A stretch of 64,000 nucleotides of DNA from Streptomyces gelaticus (lineage in GTDB: Bacteria > Actinomycetota > Actinomycetes > Streptomycetales > Streptomycetaceae): positions 306,134-370,133 of the forward strand of contig NZ_BMTF01000007.1 of assembly GCF_014649535.1 (NCBI RefSeq). The letters are read 5' to 3'. Numbering within the stretch: position 1 is the stretch's first letter; each line of letters opens with the position of its first letter. Shown one piece after another: positions 1 to 9,475 of the stretch. The position numbers and the translations under genes were made by a program. The notes beneath the pieces were generated by a model. The model had not been told where the DNA came from, did not search any database, and saw nothing but the letters and a program-made list of their open reading frames with translations.

Positions 1-53
1 TCCCCCGGCGTCGTAGCGTGGTCCCTTCGGACTCGGTGTCGAAGGGACCAGGC

Positions 54-1439
54 ATGACGGCGGAGCGACTGGTGGTCATCGGCGGTGACGCGGCGGGCAT
101 GTCCGCCGCGTCCCAGGCCCGCAGGCTCAAGGGCCCCGGCGAGCTGGAGATCGTCGCCTTCGAGCGGTCCCACTTCACCTCGTACTCCGCCTGCGGCATC
201 CCGTACTGGGTCGGCGGCGACGTCGCGGAGCGGGACGCTCTCGTCGCCCGTACGCCCGAGGAGCACCGGGCCCGCGGCATCGACCTCAGGATGCGCACCG
301 AGGTCACGGAGATCGATGTCGCCGGGCAGCGGGTGCGGGCGGTGGACCTGGGCACCGGCGAGGCGTACTGGACGGGCTTCGACAAGCTGGTGATCGCCAC
401 CGGGGCCCGGCCGGTGCGCCCGGTGCTGCCCGGCACGGACGCGCCCGGGGTGCACGGGGTGCAGACGCTGGACGACGGCCGGGCGCTGCTGGAGTCGCTG
501 GACCGGGCGCCCGGCAGCAGGCGGGCGGTCGTCATCGGGGCGGGCTACATCGGTGTGGAGATGGCGGAGGCGATGCTGAAGCACGGCTTCGACGTGACCG
601 TGCTCAACCGCGGCGAGCAGCCGATGGCCACGCTCGACCCCGACATGGGGCGGCTGGTGCACGAGGCGATGGACGGGCTGGGCATCACCACGGTCAACCG
701 GGCCGAGGTCACCGCGATCCGCACCGGCCCGGACGGCCGGGTCCGCGCGGTCACCACGGGCGACGCCTCCTACCCGGCGGACGTGGTGGTGCTCGGCATC
801 GGGGTGGAGCCGGAGACGACGCTGGCGCGTGCCGCCGGCCTCTCGCTGGGCCCGCACGGCGGCCTGCTGACCGATCTGTCGATGCGGGTCGTCGGGCACG
901 ACAACATCTGGGCGGGCGGCGACTGCGTGGAGGTCCTGGACCTGGTGGCGGGCCGCACCCGCCACATCGCGCTGGGTACCCACGCCAACAAGCACGGCCA
1001 GATCATCGGGTCCAATGCCGGCGGCGGCTACGGGACGTTCCCGGGGGTGGTCGGCACGGCGGTGAGCAAGGTGTGCGACCTGGAGATCGCCCGCACCGGG
1101 CTGCGCGAGAAGGACGCCCGCGCGGTGGGCCTTCGGTTCGTCACGGCGACGATCGAGTCGACGGGCCGGGCGGGCTACTACCCGGGGGCGCGGCCCATGA
1201 CGGTGAAGATGCTCGCGGAGTACCGCACGGGCCGGCTGCTCGGGGTGCAGATCGTGGGCCGGGAGGGCGCGGCCAAGCGTGTGGACATCGCGGCCGTGGC
1301 GCTCACGGCCGGGATGACGGTGGAGCAGATGACCGCCCTGGATCTGGGCTACGCCCCGCCGTTCTCCCCCGTCTGGGACCCCGTCCTGGTCGCGGCCCGC
1401 AAGGCGGTGGCCGCGGTGCGCCGGGCGGGCACCGGCTGA
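54..1439 (+). CDS. FAD/NAD(P)-dependent oxidoreductase, CoA-disulfide reductase-like
   Basis: A 461-aa pyridine nucleotide-disulfide oxidoreductase. The N-terminal FAD site is visible as VVIGGDAAGMSAA (about residues 7-19), a single redox-type cysteine lies in SYSACGIPYW (Cys47), and a second Rossmann site VVIGAGYIGVE follows near residue 160. One cysteine rather than a CxxxxC pair, placed just after the FAD fold, is the pattern of CoA-disulfide reductases and NADH oxidases/persulfide reductases. The C-terminal part is the usual dimerisation domain. ATG at 54 is chosen because GAAGGGA lies about 6 bases upstream; the frame stays open 12 codons further back but without a ribosome site. It converges on hemE. 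Likely role: cytosolic thiol or persulfide redox; the exact substrate cannot be read from sequence. Confidence 0.85.
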   Translation: MTAERLVVIGGDAAGMSAASQARRLKGPGELEIVAFERSHFTSYSACGIPYWVGGDVAERDALVARTPEEHRARGIDLRMRTEVTEIDVAGQRVRAVDLGTGEAYWTGFDKLVIATGARPVRPVLPGTDAPGVHGVQTLDDGRALLESLDRAPGSRRAVVIGAGYIGVEMAEAMLKHGFDVTVLNRGEQPMATLDPDMGRLVHEAMDGLGITTVNRAEVTAIRTGPDGRVRAVTTGDASYPADVVVLGIGVEPETTLARAAGLSLGPHGGLLTDLSMRVVGHDNIWAGGDCVEVLDLVAGRTRHIALGTHANKHGQIIGSNAGGGYGTFPGVVGTAVSKVCDLEIARTGLREKDARAVGLRFVTATIESTGRAGYYPGARPMTVKMLAEYRTGRLLGVQIVGREGAAKRVDIAAVALTAGMTVEQMTALDLGYAPPFSPVWDPVLVAARKAVAAVRRAGTG

Positions 1440-1447
1440 ACGCCCGG

Positions 1448-1483
1448 CGGACGGCCCTCGACCGCCCGGCCGAAGGCCGTCCG
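1448..1483. terminator. Bidirectional stem-loop between convergent genes
   Basis: A 9-bp perfect stem (CGGACGGCC / GGCCGTCCG) with an 18-base loop sits in the 79-bp gap between the flavoprotein gene and hemE, which converge. There is no T-run, as is usual for Streptomyces terminators. Confidence 0.5.
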
Positions 1484-1518
1484 GCAGGCCCGGAGTGCCG
1501 GTGCCCGGCCCCGGCGGC

Positions 1519-2592
1519 TCAGCGTTCGGTGCTGGTGTGCACGTACTCGACGAGCCGGGTCAGCGCGTCCGGGTCCATCGTCGGCATCACGCCGTGCCCC
1601 AGGTTGAAGACATGGCCTTCGAGGCCGGCGGCCGCGTCCAGCACCTCCTGGGTCTTCTCCTCCACCGTCGCCGTGGGCGCGAACAGCACCGCGGGGTCGA
1701 GGTTGCCCTGGAGGGCCTTGCCGGGCCCGACCCGGCGCGCGGCCTCGTCCAGCGGGACGCGCCAGTCGACGCCGACGACATCCGCACCGGCCTCGCCCAT
1801 CGGGCCGAGAAGTTCACCGGTGCCGACGCCGAAGTGGATGCGCGGGACGCCGTAGGGGGCGACGGCCTCGAAGACCTTCGCCGAGGCCGGCAGCACCGAG
1901 CGCCGGTAGTCGGCGGGGGCCAGCGCGCCCACCCACGAGTCGAAGAGCTGGACGGCCGAGGCGCCCGCCTCGATCTGCACCTTGAGGAAGGCGCCGGTGA
2001 TCTCGGCGAGCCGGTCCAGCAGATCCGCCCAGAGCTGCGGGTCGCCGTACATCAGGGCCTTGGTGTGCTCGTGGTTGCGGGACGGGCCGCCCTCCACGAG
2101 GTAGCTGGCGAGGGTGAAGGGCGCCCCGGCGAAACCGATCAGGGGGGTGGCGCCCAGCTCGGCGGTGAGCAGGCCGATGGCCTCGGTGACGTAGCCGACG
2201 TCCTCGGGCGTGAGGTCGCGCAGCCGGGCCAGGTCGGCGCGGGTGCGGATGGGGTCGGCGATGACCGGGCCGACGCCGGGCTTGATGTCGAGGTCGATCC
2301 CGATGGCCTTGAGCGGTACGACGATGTCGCTGAAGTAGATCGCGGCGTCGACCTTGTGCCGGCGGACCGGCTGCATCGTGATCTCCGCGACCAGCTCCGG
2401 CATCATGCAGGAGTCGAGCATCGGGATGCCTTCGCGCACCTTCAGGTACTCCGGCAGTGAGCGCCCGGCCTGGCGCATGAACCAGACCGGCGTGTGCGGC
2501 ACGGGCTCGCGGCGGCACGCCTTCAGGAACGCCGACTCATGGGTGGCGGAGGTCTTCGTCTGCTGGCCCATGGGGCGATCGTTGGCACTCAC
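1519..2592 (-). CDS. hemE: Uroporphyrinogen decarboxylase
   Basis: A 357-aa enzyme that removes the four acetate carboxyl groups of uroporphyrinogen III to give coproporphyrinogen III in cytosolic haem synthesis. The family signature [15 protein letters not shown] is complete near the N-terminus, as is [17 protein letters not shown] in the middle and the C-terminal [11 protein letters not shown] stretch. Length is normal. The frame is open to 2685, but the GTG at 2592 (product [11 protein letters not shown]...) fits the family; an ATG seven codons later is the alternative. It is divergent from the DUF3000 gene at 2684, so a 91-bp gap holds both promoters. Confidence 0.97.
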   Translation of the reverse strand: MSANDRPMGQQTKTSATHESAFLKACRREPVPHTPVWFMRQAGRSLPEYLKVREGIPMLDSCMMPELVAEITMQPVRRHKVDAAIYFSDIVVPLKAIGIDLDIKPGVGPVIADPIRTRADLARLRDLTPEDVGYVTEAIGLLTAELGATPLIGFAGAPFTLASYLVEGGPSRNHEHTKALMYGDPQLWADLLDRLAEITGAFLKVQIEAGASAVQLFDSWVGALAPADYRRSVLPASAKVFEAVAPYGVPRIHFGVGTGELLGPMGEAGADVVGVDWRVPLDEAARRVGPGKALQGNLDPAVLFAPTATVEEKTQEVLDAAAGLEGHVFNLGHGVMPTMDPDALTRLVEYVHTSTER

Positions 2593-2683
2593 ACCAGGAA
2601 TCTTCGCACGAAGCCGTATGCACCCGGGCCCGCCCGGGTGTCCCTCCCTGCGCGAAGCGCCGGTTCCGCCTACTCTTCCCCGC

Positions 2684-3343
2684 ATGGCTCCGGCTCAGGG
2701 ACAGTTCTCCGATCAAACAGATGGCGCTGACAGCAAGGACAGCGAGGAGGGTGCTTCCGTCCCGCCCGCATTCCGGTCGGCGGTGGACGCGTTGCATGCG
2801 GCGCGGCTCCGCCCCGAGCTGGAGGTGGAGCCGACGCGGCCGCCCAAGCGGCTCGCTCCGTACGCGTACGCCCTGGAGGCCGCGGTCGCCGACGGCGAGG
2901 ACGATCTCGCCGACGGCCGCCTCGTGCTGCTCCACGACCCGGCCGGGCACGACGCCTGGCAGGGCACCTTCCGCCTGGTGACGTTGGTGCGGGCCGAGCT
3001 GGAGCCTGAGATGGCCTCCGATCCGCTGCTGCCGGAGGTGTGCTGGTCCTGGCTGACCGGCGCGCTGGAGGCCCGCGGCCTGTCGTACGGGGAGGCGGGC
3101 GGCACGGTGACCCGGGCGGGGTCGCACTACTTCGGCGCGCTGGGCTCCAGACGTCCGGCGACCCAGATCGAGATCCGGGCGTCCTGGACACCGCGCGAGG
3201 GCCGCGGCGGAGTGCCGGACACGGGGGCGCACCTCATGGCGTGGGGCGATCTGCTGTGCCAGATCGCCGGGCTGCCGCCGTCGGGCCCCGTCGACGCGGC
3301 GGTGGTGAACCTCCCCCAGCGGCGCGGCCCGCAGGTCTGCTGA
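2684..3343 (+). CDS. DUF3000 family protein
   Basis: A 219-aa protein of the actinobacterial DUF3000 family, recognised from the conserved start [20 protein letters not shown], the central [12 protein letters not shown] segment and the C-terminal [20 protein letters not shown]. No catalytic motif, signal peptide or membrane segment is visible, so it is probably cytosolic. Function is unknown. The start at 2684 places it back to back with hemE, an arrangement usual in Streptomyces; this suggests shared promoter control but not a known role in haem synthesis. Confidence 0.88.
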   Translation: MAPAQGQFSDQTDGADSKDSEEGASVPPAFRSAVDALHAARLRPELEVEPTRPPKRLAPYAYALEAAVADGEDDLADGRLVLLHDPAGHDAWQGTFRLVTLVRAELEPEMASDPLLPEVCWSWLTGALEARGLSYGEAGGTVTRAGSHYFGALGSRRPATQIEIRASWTPREGRGGVPDTGAHLMAWGDLLCQIAGLPPSGPVDAAVVNLPQRRGPQVC

Positions 3344-3612
3344 CCTTTCTCCCTGACTTCTTCGCCGAACTTCATTTCTGGCCGAAACCTTCCCCCGCCG
3401 GTAACTGTGCGTCACATTCGTCGCCCAGTCACCGGCGTTCTTTTCGTACAATCGATCACATGTCCGATTTGCCCGAATTGTTACTCACGAAATCGTGATC
3501 TTCCCCTAAAGGAGCACGGTTCGGCTGCCGAAGAGGTCAATGACCCTTCAAGCACGGTTCGCCCCGGCTTCATCCCCGAGCCGGCCCGTCCCGCCACTCC
3601 CCAGGAGGCCTG
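3344..3612 (+). promoter_or_regulatory. Leader region of response regulator, with palindrome and possible mini-ORF
   Basis: A 269-bp gap that is AT-richer than its surroundings. It holds a perfect inverted repeat TCACGA-AA-TCGTGA (3485-3498) overlapping a 12-codon ORF (3461-3499, MSDLPELLLTKS) that contains a TTA codon. The true start downstream at 3613 is preceded by AGGAGG at 3603-3608. This may be a regulated leader; no -10/-35 pair was convincing. Confidence 0.35.
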
Positions 3613-4275
3613 GTGTCCGTTCTCCTAGAGCAGCCCGCAAGCCTGGTCGCCTACCGCCCGAACAAGCCGACGGCCATGGTCGTCGTGGCCGACCCGCGCG
3701 TCCGTTCCACCGTCACCCGCCATCTGTGGGCCCTCGGAGTACGTGACGTCATCGAGGCGTCGTCCATCGCGGAGGCTCGTCCCCGCGTCGGCAATCCGCG
3801 CGACATCTGCGTAGCCGACGTCCACCTGCCCGACGGTTCCGGGCTGACCCTGTTGTCCGAGACCCGAGCAGCCGGCTGGCCGAACGGCCTCGCCCTTTCC
3901 GCCGCCGATGACATCGGCGCCGTACGCAACGCCCTCGCGGGCGGAGTGAAGGGGTACGTCGTCACCGGCACACGTACCAATATCGGCCACCCCACCCGTC
4001 CCGGCGTCGCCCCCATCGGCGCCAACGCCGCCCGTATGCACCGTCGGCCCCCCGGCACCCCGAGCCACCCGGGCGGCTACCGCGAACTGTCCGGCCGCGA
4101 GGTCGAGGTCCTCCGGCTGGTGGCCGAGGGCCAGTCCAACAAGGCCATCGGTGTCTCCATGGGCCTGTCCGCCCTGACCGTCAAGAGCCATCTCGCCCGC
4201 ATCGCCCGCAAGCTCGGCACCGGAGACCGCGCGGGAATGGTGGCCGTCGCCCTGCGCACGGGAATCATCCACTGA
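3613..4275 (+). CDS. LuxR-family response regulator (orphan)
   Basis: A 220-aa two-domain DNA-binding protein. The receiver-like N-terminal part (about 20-125) keeps a phospho-acceptor aspartate in CVADVHLPDGSG and the lysine region GVKGYVV; a basic linker follows. The C-terminal LuxR helix-turn-helix (about 155-215) reads LSGREVEVLRLVAEGQSNKA then SALTVKSHLARIARKLGTG. GTG at 3613 is supported by AGGAGG seven nucleotides upstream. No histidine kinase lies nearby, so it is an orphan regulator. Its place between the DUF3000 gene and rnd matches the conserved Streptomyces order. Its targets are unknown. Confidence 0.88.
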   Translation: MSVLLEQPASLVAYRPNKPTAMVVVADPRVRSTVTRHLWALGVRDVIEASSIAEARPRVGNPRDICVADVHLPDGSGLTLLSETRAAGWPNGLALSAADDIGAVRNALAGGVKGYVVTGTRTNIGHPTRPGVAPIGANAARMHRRPPGTPSHPGGYRELSGREVEVLRLVAEGQSNKAIGVSMGLSALTVKSHLARIARKLGTGDRAGMVAVALRTGIIH

Positions 4276-4389
4276 CCCCGCGCTCCGGCCGGCCCGCGCA
4301 GGCACGGACCGGCCGGTTTGCATTCATCGGCGCCCGTCGGCGGAACGTTCCGTCGACGGGCGCCGTGCATACACGGATACCCTTGACAC

Positions 4390-5664
4390 GTGACCGACGC
4401 CCAAGAGACCGCAGCAGACACTTCACTGCGAACCACCGGGGGCGCCCCCCCGGACGACGTCGCCCCGGCGCCGATCCCCTTGCTCGAACCTCGCGAGGGC
4501 ATTCCCCCGGTGGTGGCGTCCGAGGAGGCCCTCGCCCGGGTGATCGCCGCCTTCGCGGCCGGCTCCGGCCCGGTGGCCGTCGACGCCGAGAGGGCCTCCG
4601 GTTACCGCTACGGCCAGCGGGCCTACCTCGTGCAGCTGCGCCGCGACGGCGCGGGCAGCGCACTGATCGACCCCGTCGGCTGCCCCGACCTGTCGGGCCT
4701 CGGCGAGGTCCTGACCGGCAGCGAGTGGATTCTGCACGCCGCCACCCAGGACCTGCCCTGTCTGCGCGAAATAGGGATGACTCCCACCGGGCTCTTCGAC
4801 ACCGAGCTGGCCGGGCGGCTGGCCGGCTTCCCGCGCGTCGGCCTGGGAGCCATGGTCGAGAACGTGCTCGGATACTCACTGGAGAAGGGCCACTCCGCCG
4901 TCGACTGGTCCACCCGCCCGCTGCCCGACCCCTGGCTGCGCTACGCGGCGCTCGACGTCGAGCTGCTGATCGACCTGCGCAACTCCCTGGAGGACGAGCT
5001 CGACCGGCAGGGCAAGCTGGAGTGGGCCCGCGAGGAGTTCGACGCGATCGCCTCGGCCCCGCCCGCTCCCCCGCGCAAGGACCCGTGGCGCCGCACGTCG
5101 GGCATGCACAAGGTCCGCCGCCGCCGCCAGATGGCGGTGGTACGGGAGCTGTGGACGGCACGTGACCAGGTCGCGCGACGCCGTGACATCTCGCCGGGCA
5201 AGGTGCTGGGCGACGCCGCGATCGTCGAGGCGGCGCTCGCGCTCCCGCCGAACGTCCAGGCGCTGACCGCGCTGCCCGGGTTCGGCCACCGGATGGGGCG
5301 TCGCCAGCTCGAGCAGTGGCAGGCGGCCGTCGACCGGGCCAAGGCGCTGCCGGACGCAGAACTCCCCCAGCCCGGCCAGACCCTCGCCGGTCCGCCGCCG
5401 CCCCGTGCCTGGGCGGACAAGGACCCCGCTGCGGCAGCCCGGCTCTCGGCCGCCCGCGCCGCGGTGTCGGAGCTGGCAGAGCGGCTGCACATGCCGCAGG
5501 AGAACCTGATCACCCCGGACACGGTGCGCCGGGTCTGCTGGGAGCCGCCCAGGAATGTGACCCCGGACGCGGTGGAGACCGCGCTCGCCGGGTACGGGGC
5601 GCGGCGCTGGCAGATCGAGCAGGTGGCGCCACTGCTGTTCCGCGCGCTGACGCCGGCGGCCTGA
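4390..5664 (+). CDS. rnd: Ribonuclease D (DEDDy 3'-5' exonuclease with HRDC domain)
   Basis: A 424-aa 3'-5' exoribonuclease that trims structured RNAs such as tRNA precursors. DEDD exonuclease motifs are visible: Exo I as VAVDAERASGYRY, Exo II around HAATQDLPCL, and Exo III LRYAALDVELL with the tyrosine that marks the DEDDy class. An HRDC nucleic-acid-binding domain follows (about residues 230-310, starting near RRRRQMAVVRELWTARDQ), and there is a further C-terminal helical region. GTG at 4390 begins the frame. It follows the response regulator by about 110 bp and ends at a strong terminator at 5724. Confidence 0.93.
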   Translation: MTDAQETAADTSLRTTGGAPPDDVAPAPIPLLEPREGIPPVVASEEALARVIAAFAAGSGPVAVDAERASGYRYGQRAYLVQLRRDGAGSALIDPVGCPDLSGLGEVLTGSEWILHAATQDLPCLREIGMTPTGLFDTELAGRLAGFPRVGLGAMVENVLGYSLEKGHSAVDWSTRPLPDPWLRYAALDVELLIDLRNSLEDELDRQGKLEWAREEFDAIASAPPAPPRKDPWRRTSGMHKVRRRRQMAVVRELWTARDQVARRRDISPGKVLGDAAIVEAALALPPNVQALTALPGFGHRMGRRQLEQWQAAVDRAKALPDAELPQPGQTLAGPPPPRAWADKDPAAAARLSAARAAVSELAERLHMPQENLITPDTVRRVCWEPPRNVTPDAVETALAGYGARRWQIEQVAPLLFRALTPAA

Positions 5665-5723
5665 GGCCCTTGGCCGGGGGCGTAATCGCGCCAGGTTGTG
5701 CGGCCGGTGGCCGGGTGGTGTTC

Positions 5724-5765
5724 CCGATCGCCGGACGGGCTGATTTCAGCCTGTCCGGCGATCGG
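5724..5765 (+). terminator. Rho-independent terminator after rnd
   Basis: Arms CCGATCGCCGGAC (5724-5736) and GTCCGGCGATCGG (5753-5765) pair perfectly over 13 bp. An inner GGCTGA/TCAGCC stem extends the hairpin, and a GTTTTC tract follows. This is the clearest intrinsic terminator in the left half of the window. Confidence 0.75.
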
Positions 5766-5881
5766 CGTTTTCGGGCCCGGTCCCCACGCACCTGCGCCGC
5801 GGTCCGGGGCGGAGGGGCCCGCGCGCCCGGCCCGCCCGCATGTGACCTTCGCCGCTCCCGCCGTGGGGGGTGGGCAGTCTG

Positions 5882-5897
5882 GTTACCCGCAAGTAGC
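5882..5897. promoter_or_regulatory. Candidate TetR-type operator before the beta-oxidation operon
   Basis: The imperfect inverted repeat GTTAC-N6-GTAGC lies 70 bp before the thiolase start. It resembles the TTAC...GTAA operators of actinobacterial fatty-acid-degradation repressors. The match is 4 of 5 bases per arm, so this is a suggestion only. Confidence 0.3.
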
Positions 5898-5967
5898 ATG
5901 ATGGGGGCGGCGCGCTTCGGGGCGTGCCGCGCAGCAGTGCCATCCCGCACCCTGGAGGAGAGCCACC

Positions 5968-7221
5968 GTGCCTCGTACCATCCGGGACGTCGTCTTCGTC
6001 GACGGCGTCCGTACCCCGTTCGGCAAAGCGGGCCCGAAGGGCATCTACCACGAGACCCGCGCCGACGATCTCGTCGTGAAGGCCATCCGGGAGCTGCTGC
6101 GCCGCAACCCGGACCTGGACCCCGCGCGGATCGACGAGGTCGCCATCGCCGCGACCACGCAGATCGGCGACCAGGGCCTGACGCTGGGCCGTACCGCCGG
6201 AATCCTGGCCGGGCTGCCGCAGTCCGTCCCCGGCTACTCCATCGACCGCATGTGCGCGGGCGCCCTGACCGCCGTCACCTCGACGGCCGGCTCCATCGCC
6301 TTCGGCGCATACGACGTCGTCGTCGCCGGTGGTGTCGAGCACATGGGCCGCCACCCGATGGGTGAGGGCGTCGACCCGAACCCGCGCTTCGTGTCGGAGA
6401 AGCTGGTCGACGAGTCCGCCCTGTTCATGGGTATGACCGCGGAGAACCTGCACGACCGGTACCCGCAGATCACCAAGCTCCGCGCCGACGAGTACGCGGT
6501 CCGCTCGCAGGAGAAGGCCGCCAAGGCGTACGCCGACGGCAAGATCCAGCAGGACCTGGTGCCGATCTCGGTGCGCCGCACCGCTGCGGCCGACAGCGGT
6601 TCCGCCGCGGGCTCGGCCGGCGAGACCGGCTGGGGCCTGGTCACCGCCGACGAGCCGATGCGCCCGGGTACGACCCTGGAGTCGCTCGCCGGGCTGAAGA
6701 CCCCGTTCCGTGCCCACGGCCGGGTCACCGCCGGTAACGCCGCCGGTCTCAACGACGGCGCCACCGCCTCGCTGCTCGCCGCCGAGGACGTCGCCCGCGA
6801 GCTGGGCCTCCCGGTCAAGATGCGCCTCGTCTCGTACGCCTTCGCGGGCGTCGAGCCGGAGGTCATGGGCTACGGCCCGATCCCGTCGACCGAGAAGGCC
6901 CTGGCCAAGGCCGGTCTGACCATCGACGACATCGGCCTGTTCGAGATCAACGAGGCGTTCGCCGTCCAGGTGCTCGCGTTCCTCGACCACTACGGCATCG
7001 CCGACGACGACGCGCGCGTCAACCAGTACGGCGGCGCCATCGCCTACGGTCATCCGCTGGCCTCCTCCGGTGTGCGTCTGATGACGCAGCTGGCCCGCCA
7101 GTTCGAGGAGCAGCCGGAGGTCCGCTACGGCCTGACGACGATGTGCGTCGGCTTCGGCATGGGCGCGACGGTCATCTGGGAGAACCCGCACTTCGACAAG
7201 GCAGACGGAGGCAACAAGTGA
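5968..7221 (+). CDS. fadA: Acetyl-CoA C-acyltransferase (3-ketoacyl-CoA thiolase)
   Basis: A 417-aa thiolase that cleaves 3-ketoacyl-CoA to acetyl-CoA and a shortened acyl-CoA. The nucleophilic cysteine is in SIDRMCAGALTAV, the structural NEAFAVQ motif is present, the catalytic histidine is in GGAIAYGHPLASSG, and the second catalytic cysteine is in TTMCVGFGMGA. GTG at 5968 has GGAGGAG 7 bases upstream. The stop overlaps the GTG of the next gene by 4 bp (GTGA), so the two subunits of the beta-oxidation complex are translationally coupled. Confidence 0.95.
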   Translation: MPRTIRDVVFVDGVRTPFGKAGPKGIYHETRADDLVVKAIRELLRRNPDLDPARIDEVAIAATTQIGDQGLTLGRTAGILAGLPQSVPGYSIDRMCAGALTAVTSTAGSIAFGAYDVVVAGGVEHMGRHPMGEGVDPNPRFVSEKLVDESALFMGMTAENLHDRYPQITKLRADEYAVRSQEKAAKAYADGKIQQDLVPISVRRTAAADSGSAAGSAGETGWGLVTADEPMRPGTTLESLAGLKTPFRAHGRVTAGNAAGLNDGATASLLAAEDVARELGLPVKMRLVSYAFAGVEPEVMGYGPIPSTEKALAKAGLTIDDIGLFEINEAFAVQVLAFLDHYGIADDDARVNQYGGAIAYGHPLASSGVRLMTQLARQFEEQPEVRYGLTTMCVGFGMGATVIWENPHFDKADGGNK

Positions 7222-9347
7222 GCTCCACCACTGAGCTTCTGAAGGGTGCGGCCGAGCTGTTCCCCGACGAGGTCGTCACCCAGGCGCACGTACGCCACCT
7301 GGACCTCCCGGCCGGTGCGGGCCGCTTCGCCCTCATCACCCTGGACAACGGCCTGGACCACACCAAGCCGACCACCTTCGGACCGCAGTCGCTGGCGAAC
7401 CTGAACACCGCCGTCGACCAGGTCGAGAAGGAGGCCGCCGAGGGTGCGATCACCGGTGTCGGCATCACCGGCAAGCCGTTCATCTTCGCGGTCGGCGCCG
7501 ACCTCAAGGGCGTCGAGCTGCTGAAGAACCACGACGACGCGCTGGCCATCGGCAAGGGCGGCCACGACGTCTTCCGCCGCCTGTCCGGCCTCGCGGTCCC
7601 GACGTTCGCGTACTACAACGGCGCGGCCATGGGCGGCGGTGTCGAGGTCGGTCTGCACTGCTCGTACCGCACCGTCTCCAAGGCGCTGCCCGCCTTCTCG
7701 CTGCCCGAGGTCTTCCTCGGCCTGGTCCCGGGCTGGGGCGGCTGCGCGCTGCTTCCCAACCTGATCGGCGCCGACCGCGCGGTCTCGGTCATCATCGAGA
7801 ACTCGCTGAACCAGAACCGCCAGCTGGGGGGCAAGCAGGTCTTCGAGCTCGGGATCGCCGACGCGCTCTTCGACGGCGCGGACTTCCTGGAGCAGTCGCT
7901 GATCTGGACCGCGAACGTGCTGAACGGCACGGTCGTGGTGGAGCGTCCCGAGGTCGACCGCGGTGACGCCTGGGACCAGGCCGTCGCACGGGGCAAGGCC
8001 ATCGCCGACTCCAAGGTGCACGGCGCCGCCCCGGCCGCGTACCGCGCGCTGGAGATCATCGCCGCGGCGAAGGACGGCGACCTGGGCGCCGGCTTCGATG
8101 CCGAGGACCAGGCCCTCGCGGACCTGATCATGGGCGGCGAGCTGCGCTCCGGGATCTACTCCTTCAACCTGGTCCAGAAGCGCGCCAAGCGCCCGGCCGG
8201 TGCCCCGGACAAGAACCTGGCCCGCCCGGTCACCAAGGTGGGCGTCGTCGGTGCCGGTCTGATGGCCTCGCAGCTGGCGCTGCTGTTCCTGCGCCGCCTG
8301 GAGGTGCCGGTCGTGCTGACCGACATCGACCAGGAGCGCGTCGACAAGGGTGTGGGCTACGTCCACGCCGAGATCGAGAAGCTGCTCGGCAAGGGCCGGA
8401 TCAACCAGGACAAGGCCAACCGCCTGAAGGCCCTGGTCTCCGGTGTGCTGGACAAGGCGGAGGGCTTCTCCGACGCCGACTTCGTCATCGAGGCCGTCTT
8501 CGAGGAGATCGGCGTCAAGCAGCAGGTGTTCGCCGAGGTCGAGGCGGTCGCCCCGGCACACGCGATCCTCGCCACCAACACCTCGTCCCTCTCGGTCACC
8601 GAGATGGCGTCGAAGCTGAAGCACCCCGAGCGGGTCGTCGGCTTCCACTTCTTCAACCCGGTCGCGATCCTGCCGCTGCTGGAGATCGTCCGCGGCGAGC
8701 AGACCGACGACGCCTCGCTGGCCACGGCGTTCGGTGTGGCGCGGAAGCTGAAGAAGACCGCGGTGCTGGTGAAGGACGCCCCGGCGTTCGTCGTCAACCG
8801 CATCCTCACCCGCTTCATGGGCGAGATCCAGAACGTCATCGACGAAGGCACCCCGGTCGAGGTCGCCGAGAAGGCCATCGAGCCGCTCGGCCTGCCGATG
8901 TCCCCGCTGGTCCTCCTGGAGCTGGTCGGCCCGGCCATCGGTCTGCATGTCTCCGAGACGCTGAACCGCGCCTTCCCGGACCGTTTCACCGTCTCCGAGA
9001 ACCTCGCGGCGGTCGTCAAGGCCGGCAAGCGCGGCTTCTACGTCTACGACTCCGGAAAGCCGGAGCTGGACCCGGAGGTCGCCGCGCTCCTGAAGCAGGG
9101 CGATGTCGTCCTGTCCGAGGAGCAGGTCCGCGACCGGGTCCTGGACGCGGTGGCGCAGGAGATCGGTCTGATGCTGGACGAGGGCGTCGTCGCCGAGGCC
9201 CAGGACATCGACCTGTGCCTGATCACCGGCGCGGGCTGGCCCTTCCACCTGGGCGGTATCACGCCGTACCTGGACCGTGAGGGCGTCTCGGAGCGGGTGA
9301 ACGGCAAGAAGTTCCTCGCGCCGGGTGTGGCGAGCGTTCCGGCGTAA
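7218..9347 (+). CDS. fadB: 3-hydroxyacyl-CoA dehydrogenase / enoyl-CoA hydratase (FadB-like)
   Basis: A 709-aa bifunctional beta-oxidation enzyme. The N-terminal half is a crotonase fold (about 40-300) with the oxyanion region AVGADLKG and YYNGAAMGGGVEVGLHCSYR. The second half is an NAD-binding 3-hydroxyacyl-CoA dehydrogenase (about 335-650) with VGVVGAGLMASQLAL and the conserved VVGFHFFNPVAILPLLEIV. GTG at 7218 follows GGAGG by six bases and overlaps the thiolase stop. It hydrates enoyl-CoA, oxidises 3-hydroxyacyl-CoA and passes it to the thiolase encoded just upstream. The operon ends at the hairpin at 9368. Confidence 0.94.
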   Translation: MSSTTELLKGAAELFPDEVVTQAHVRHLDLPAGAGRFALITLDNGLDHTKPTTFGPQSLANLNTAVDQVEKEAAEGAITGVGITGKPFIFAVGADLKGVELLKNHDDALAIGKGGHDVFRRLSGLAVPTFAYYNGAAMGGGVEVGLHCSYRTVSKALPAFSLPEVFLGLVPGWGGCALLPNLIGADRAVSVIIENSLNQNRQLGGKQVFELGIADALFDGADFLEQSLIWTANVLNGTVVVERPEVDRGDAWDQAVARGKAIADSKVHGAAPAAYRALEIIAAAKDGDLGAGFDAEDQALADLIMGGELRSGIYSFNLVQKRAKRPAGAPDKNLARPVTKVGVVGAGLMASQLALLFLRRLEVPVVLTDIDQERVDKGVGYVHAEIEKLLGKGRINQDKANRLKALVSGVLDKAEGFSDADFVIEAVFEEIGVKQQVFAEVEAVAPAHAILATNTSSLSVTEMASKLKHPERVVGFHFFNPVAILPLLEIVRGEQTDDASLATAFGVARKLKKTAVLVKDAPAFVVNRILTRFMGEIQNVIDEGTPVEVAEKAIEPLGLPMSPLVLLELVGPAIGLHVSETLNRAFPDRFTVSENLAAVVKAGKRGFYVYDSGKPELDPEVAALLKQGDVVLSEEQVRDRVLDAVAQEIGLMLDEGVVAEAQDIDLCLITGAGWPFHLGGITPYLDREGVSERVNGKKFLAPGVASVPA

Positions 9348-9367
9348 CACCGCCGGCCGGCAGTACC

Positions 9368-9407
9368 GGAACGGGCCGTACGGAGACCTCTCCGTACGGC
9401 CCGTTCC
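9368..9407. terminator. 18-bp perfect stem terminator between convergent operons
   Basis: Arms GGAACGGGCCGTACGGAG and CTCCGTACGGCCCGTTCC are perfectly complementary over 18 bp with a four-base ACCT loop. It lies between fadB and the leftward envelope operon and probably stops transcription from both sides. Confidence 0.8.
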
Positions 9408-9475
9408 TGGCGGGGCGTGGGTCCGCCCGGGAGAGGCCCCGTACGCCCCGCCCTGTGCCGTGACACAGGTGTGCG

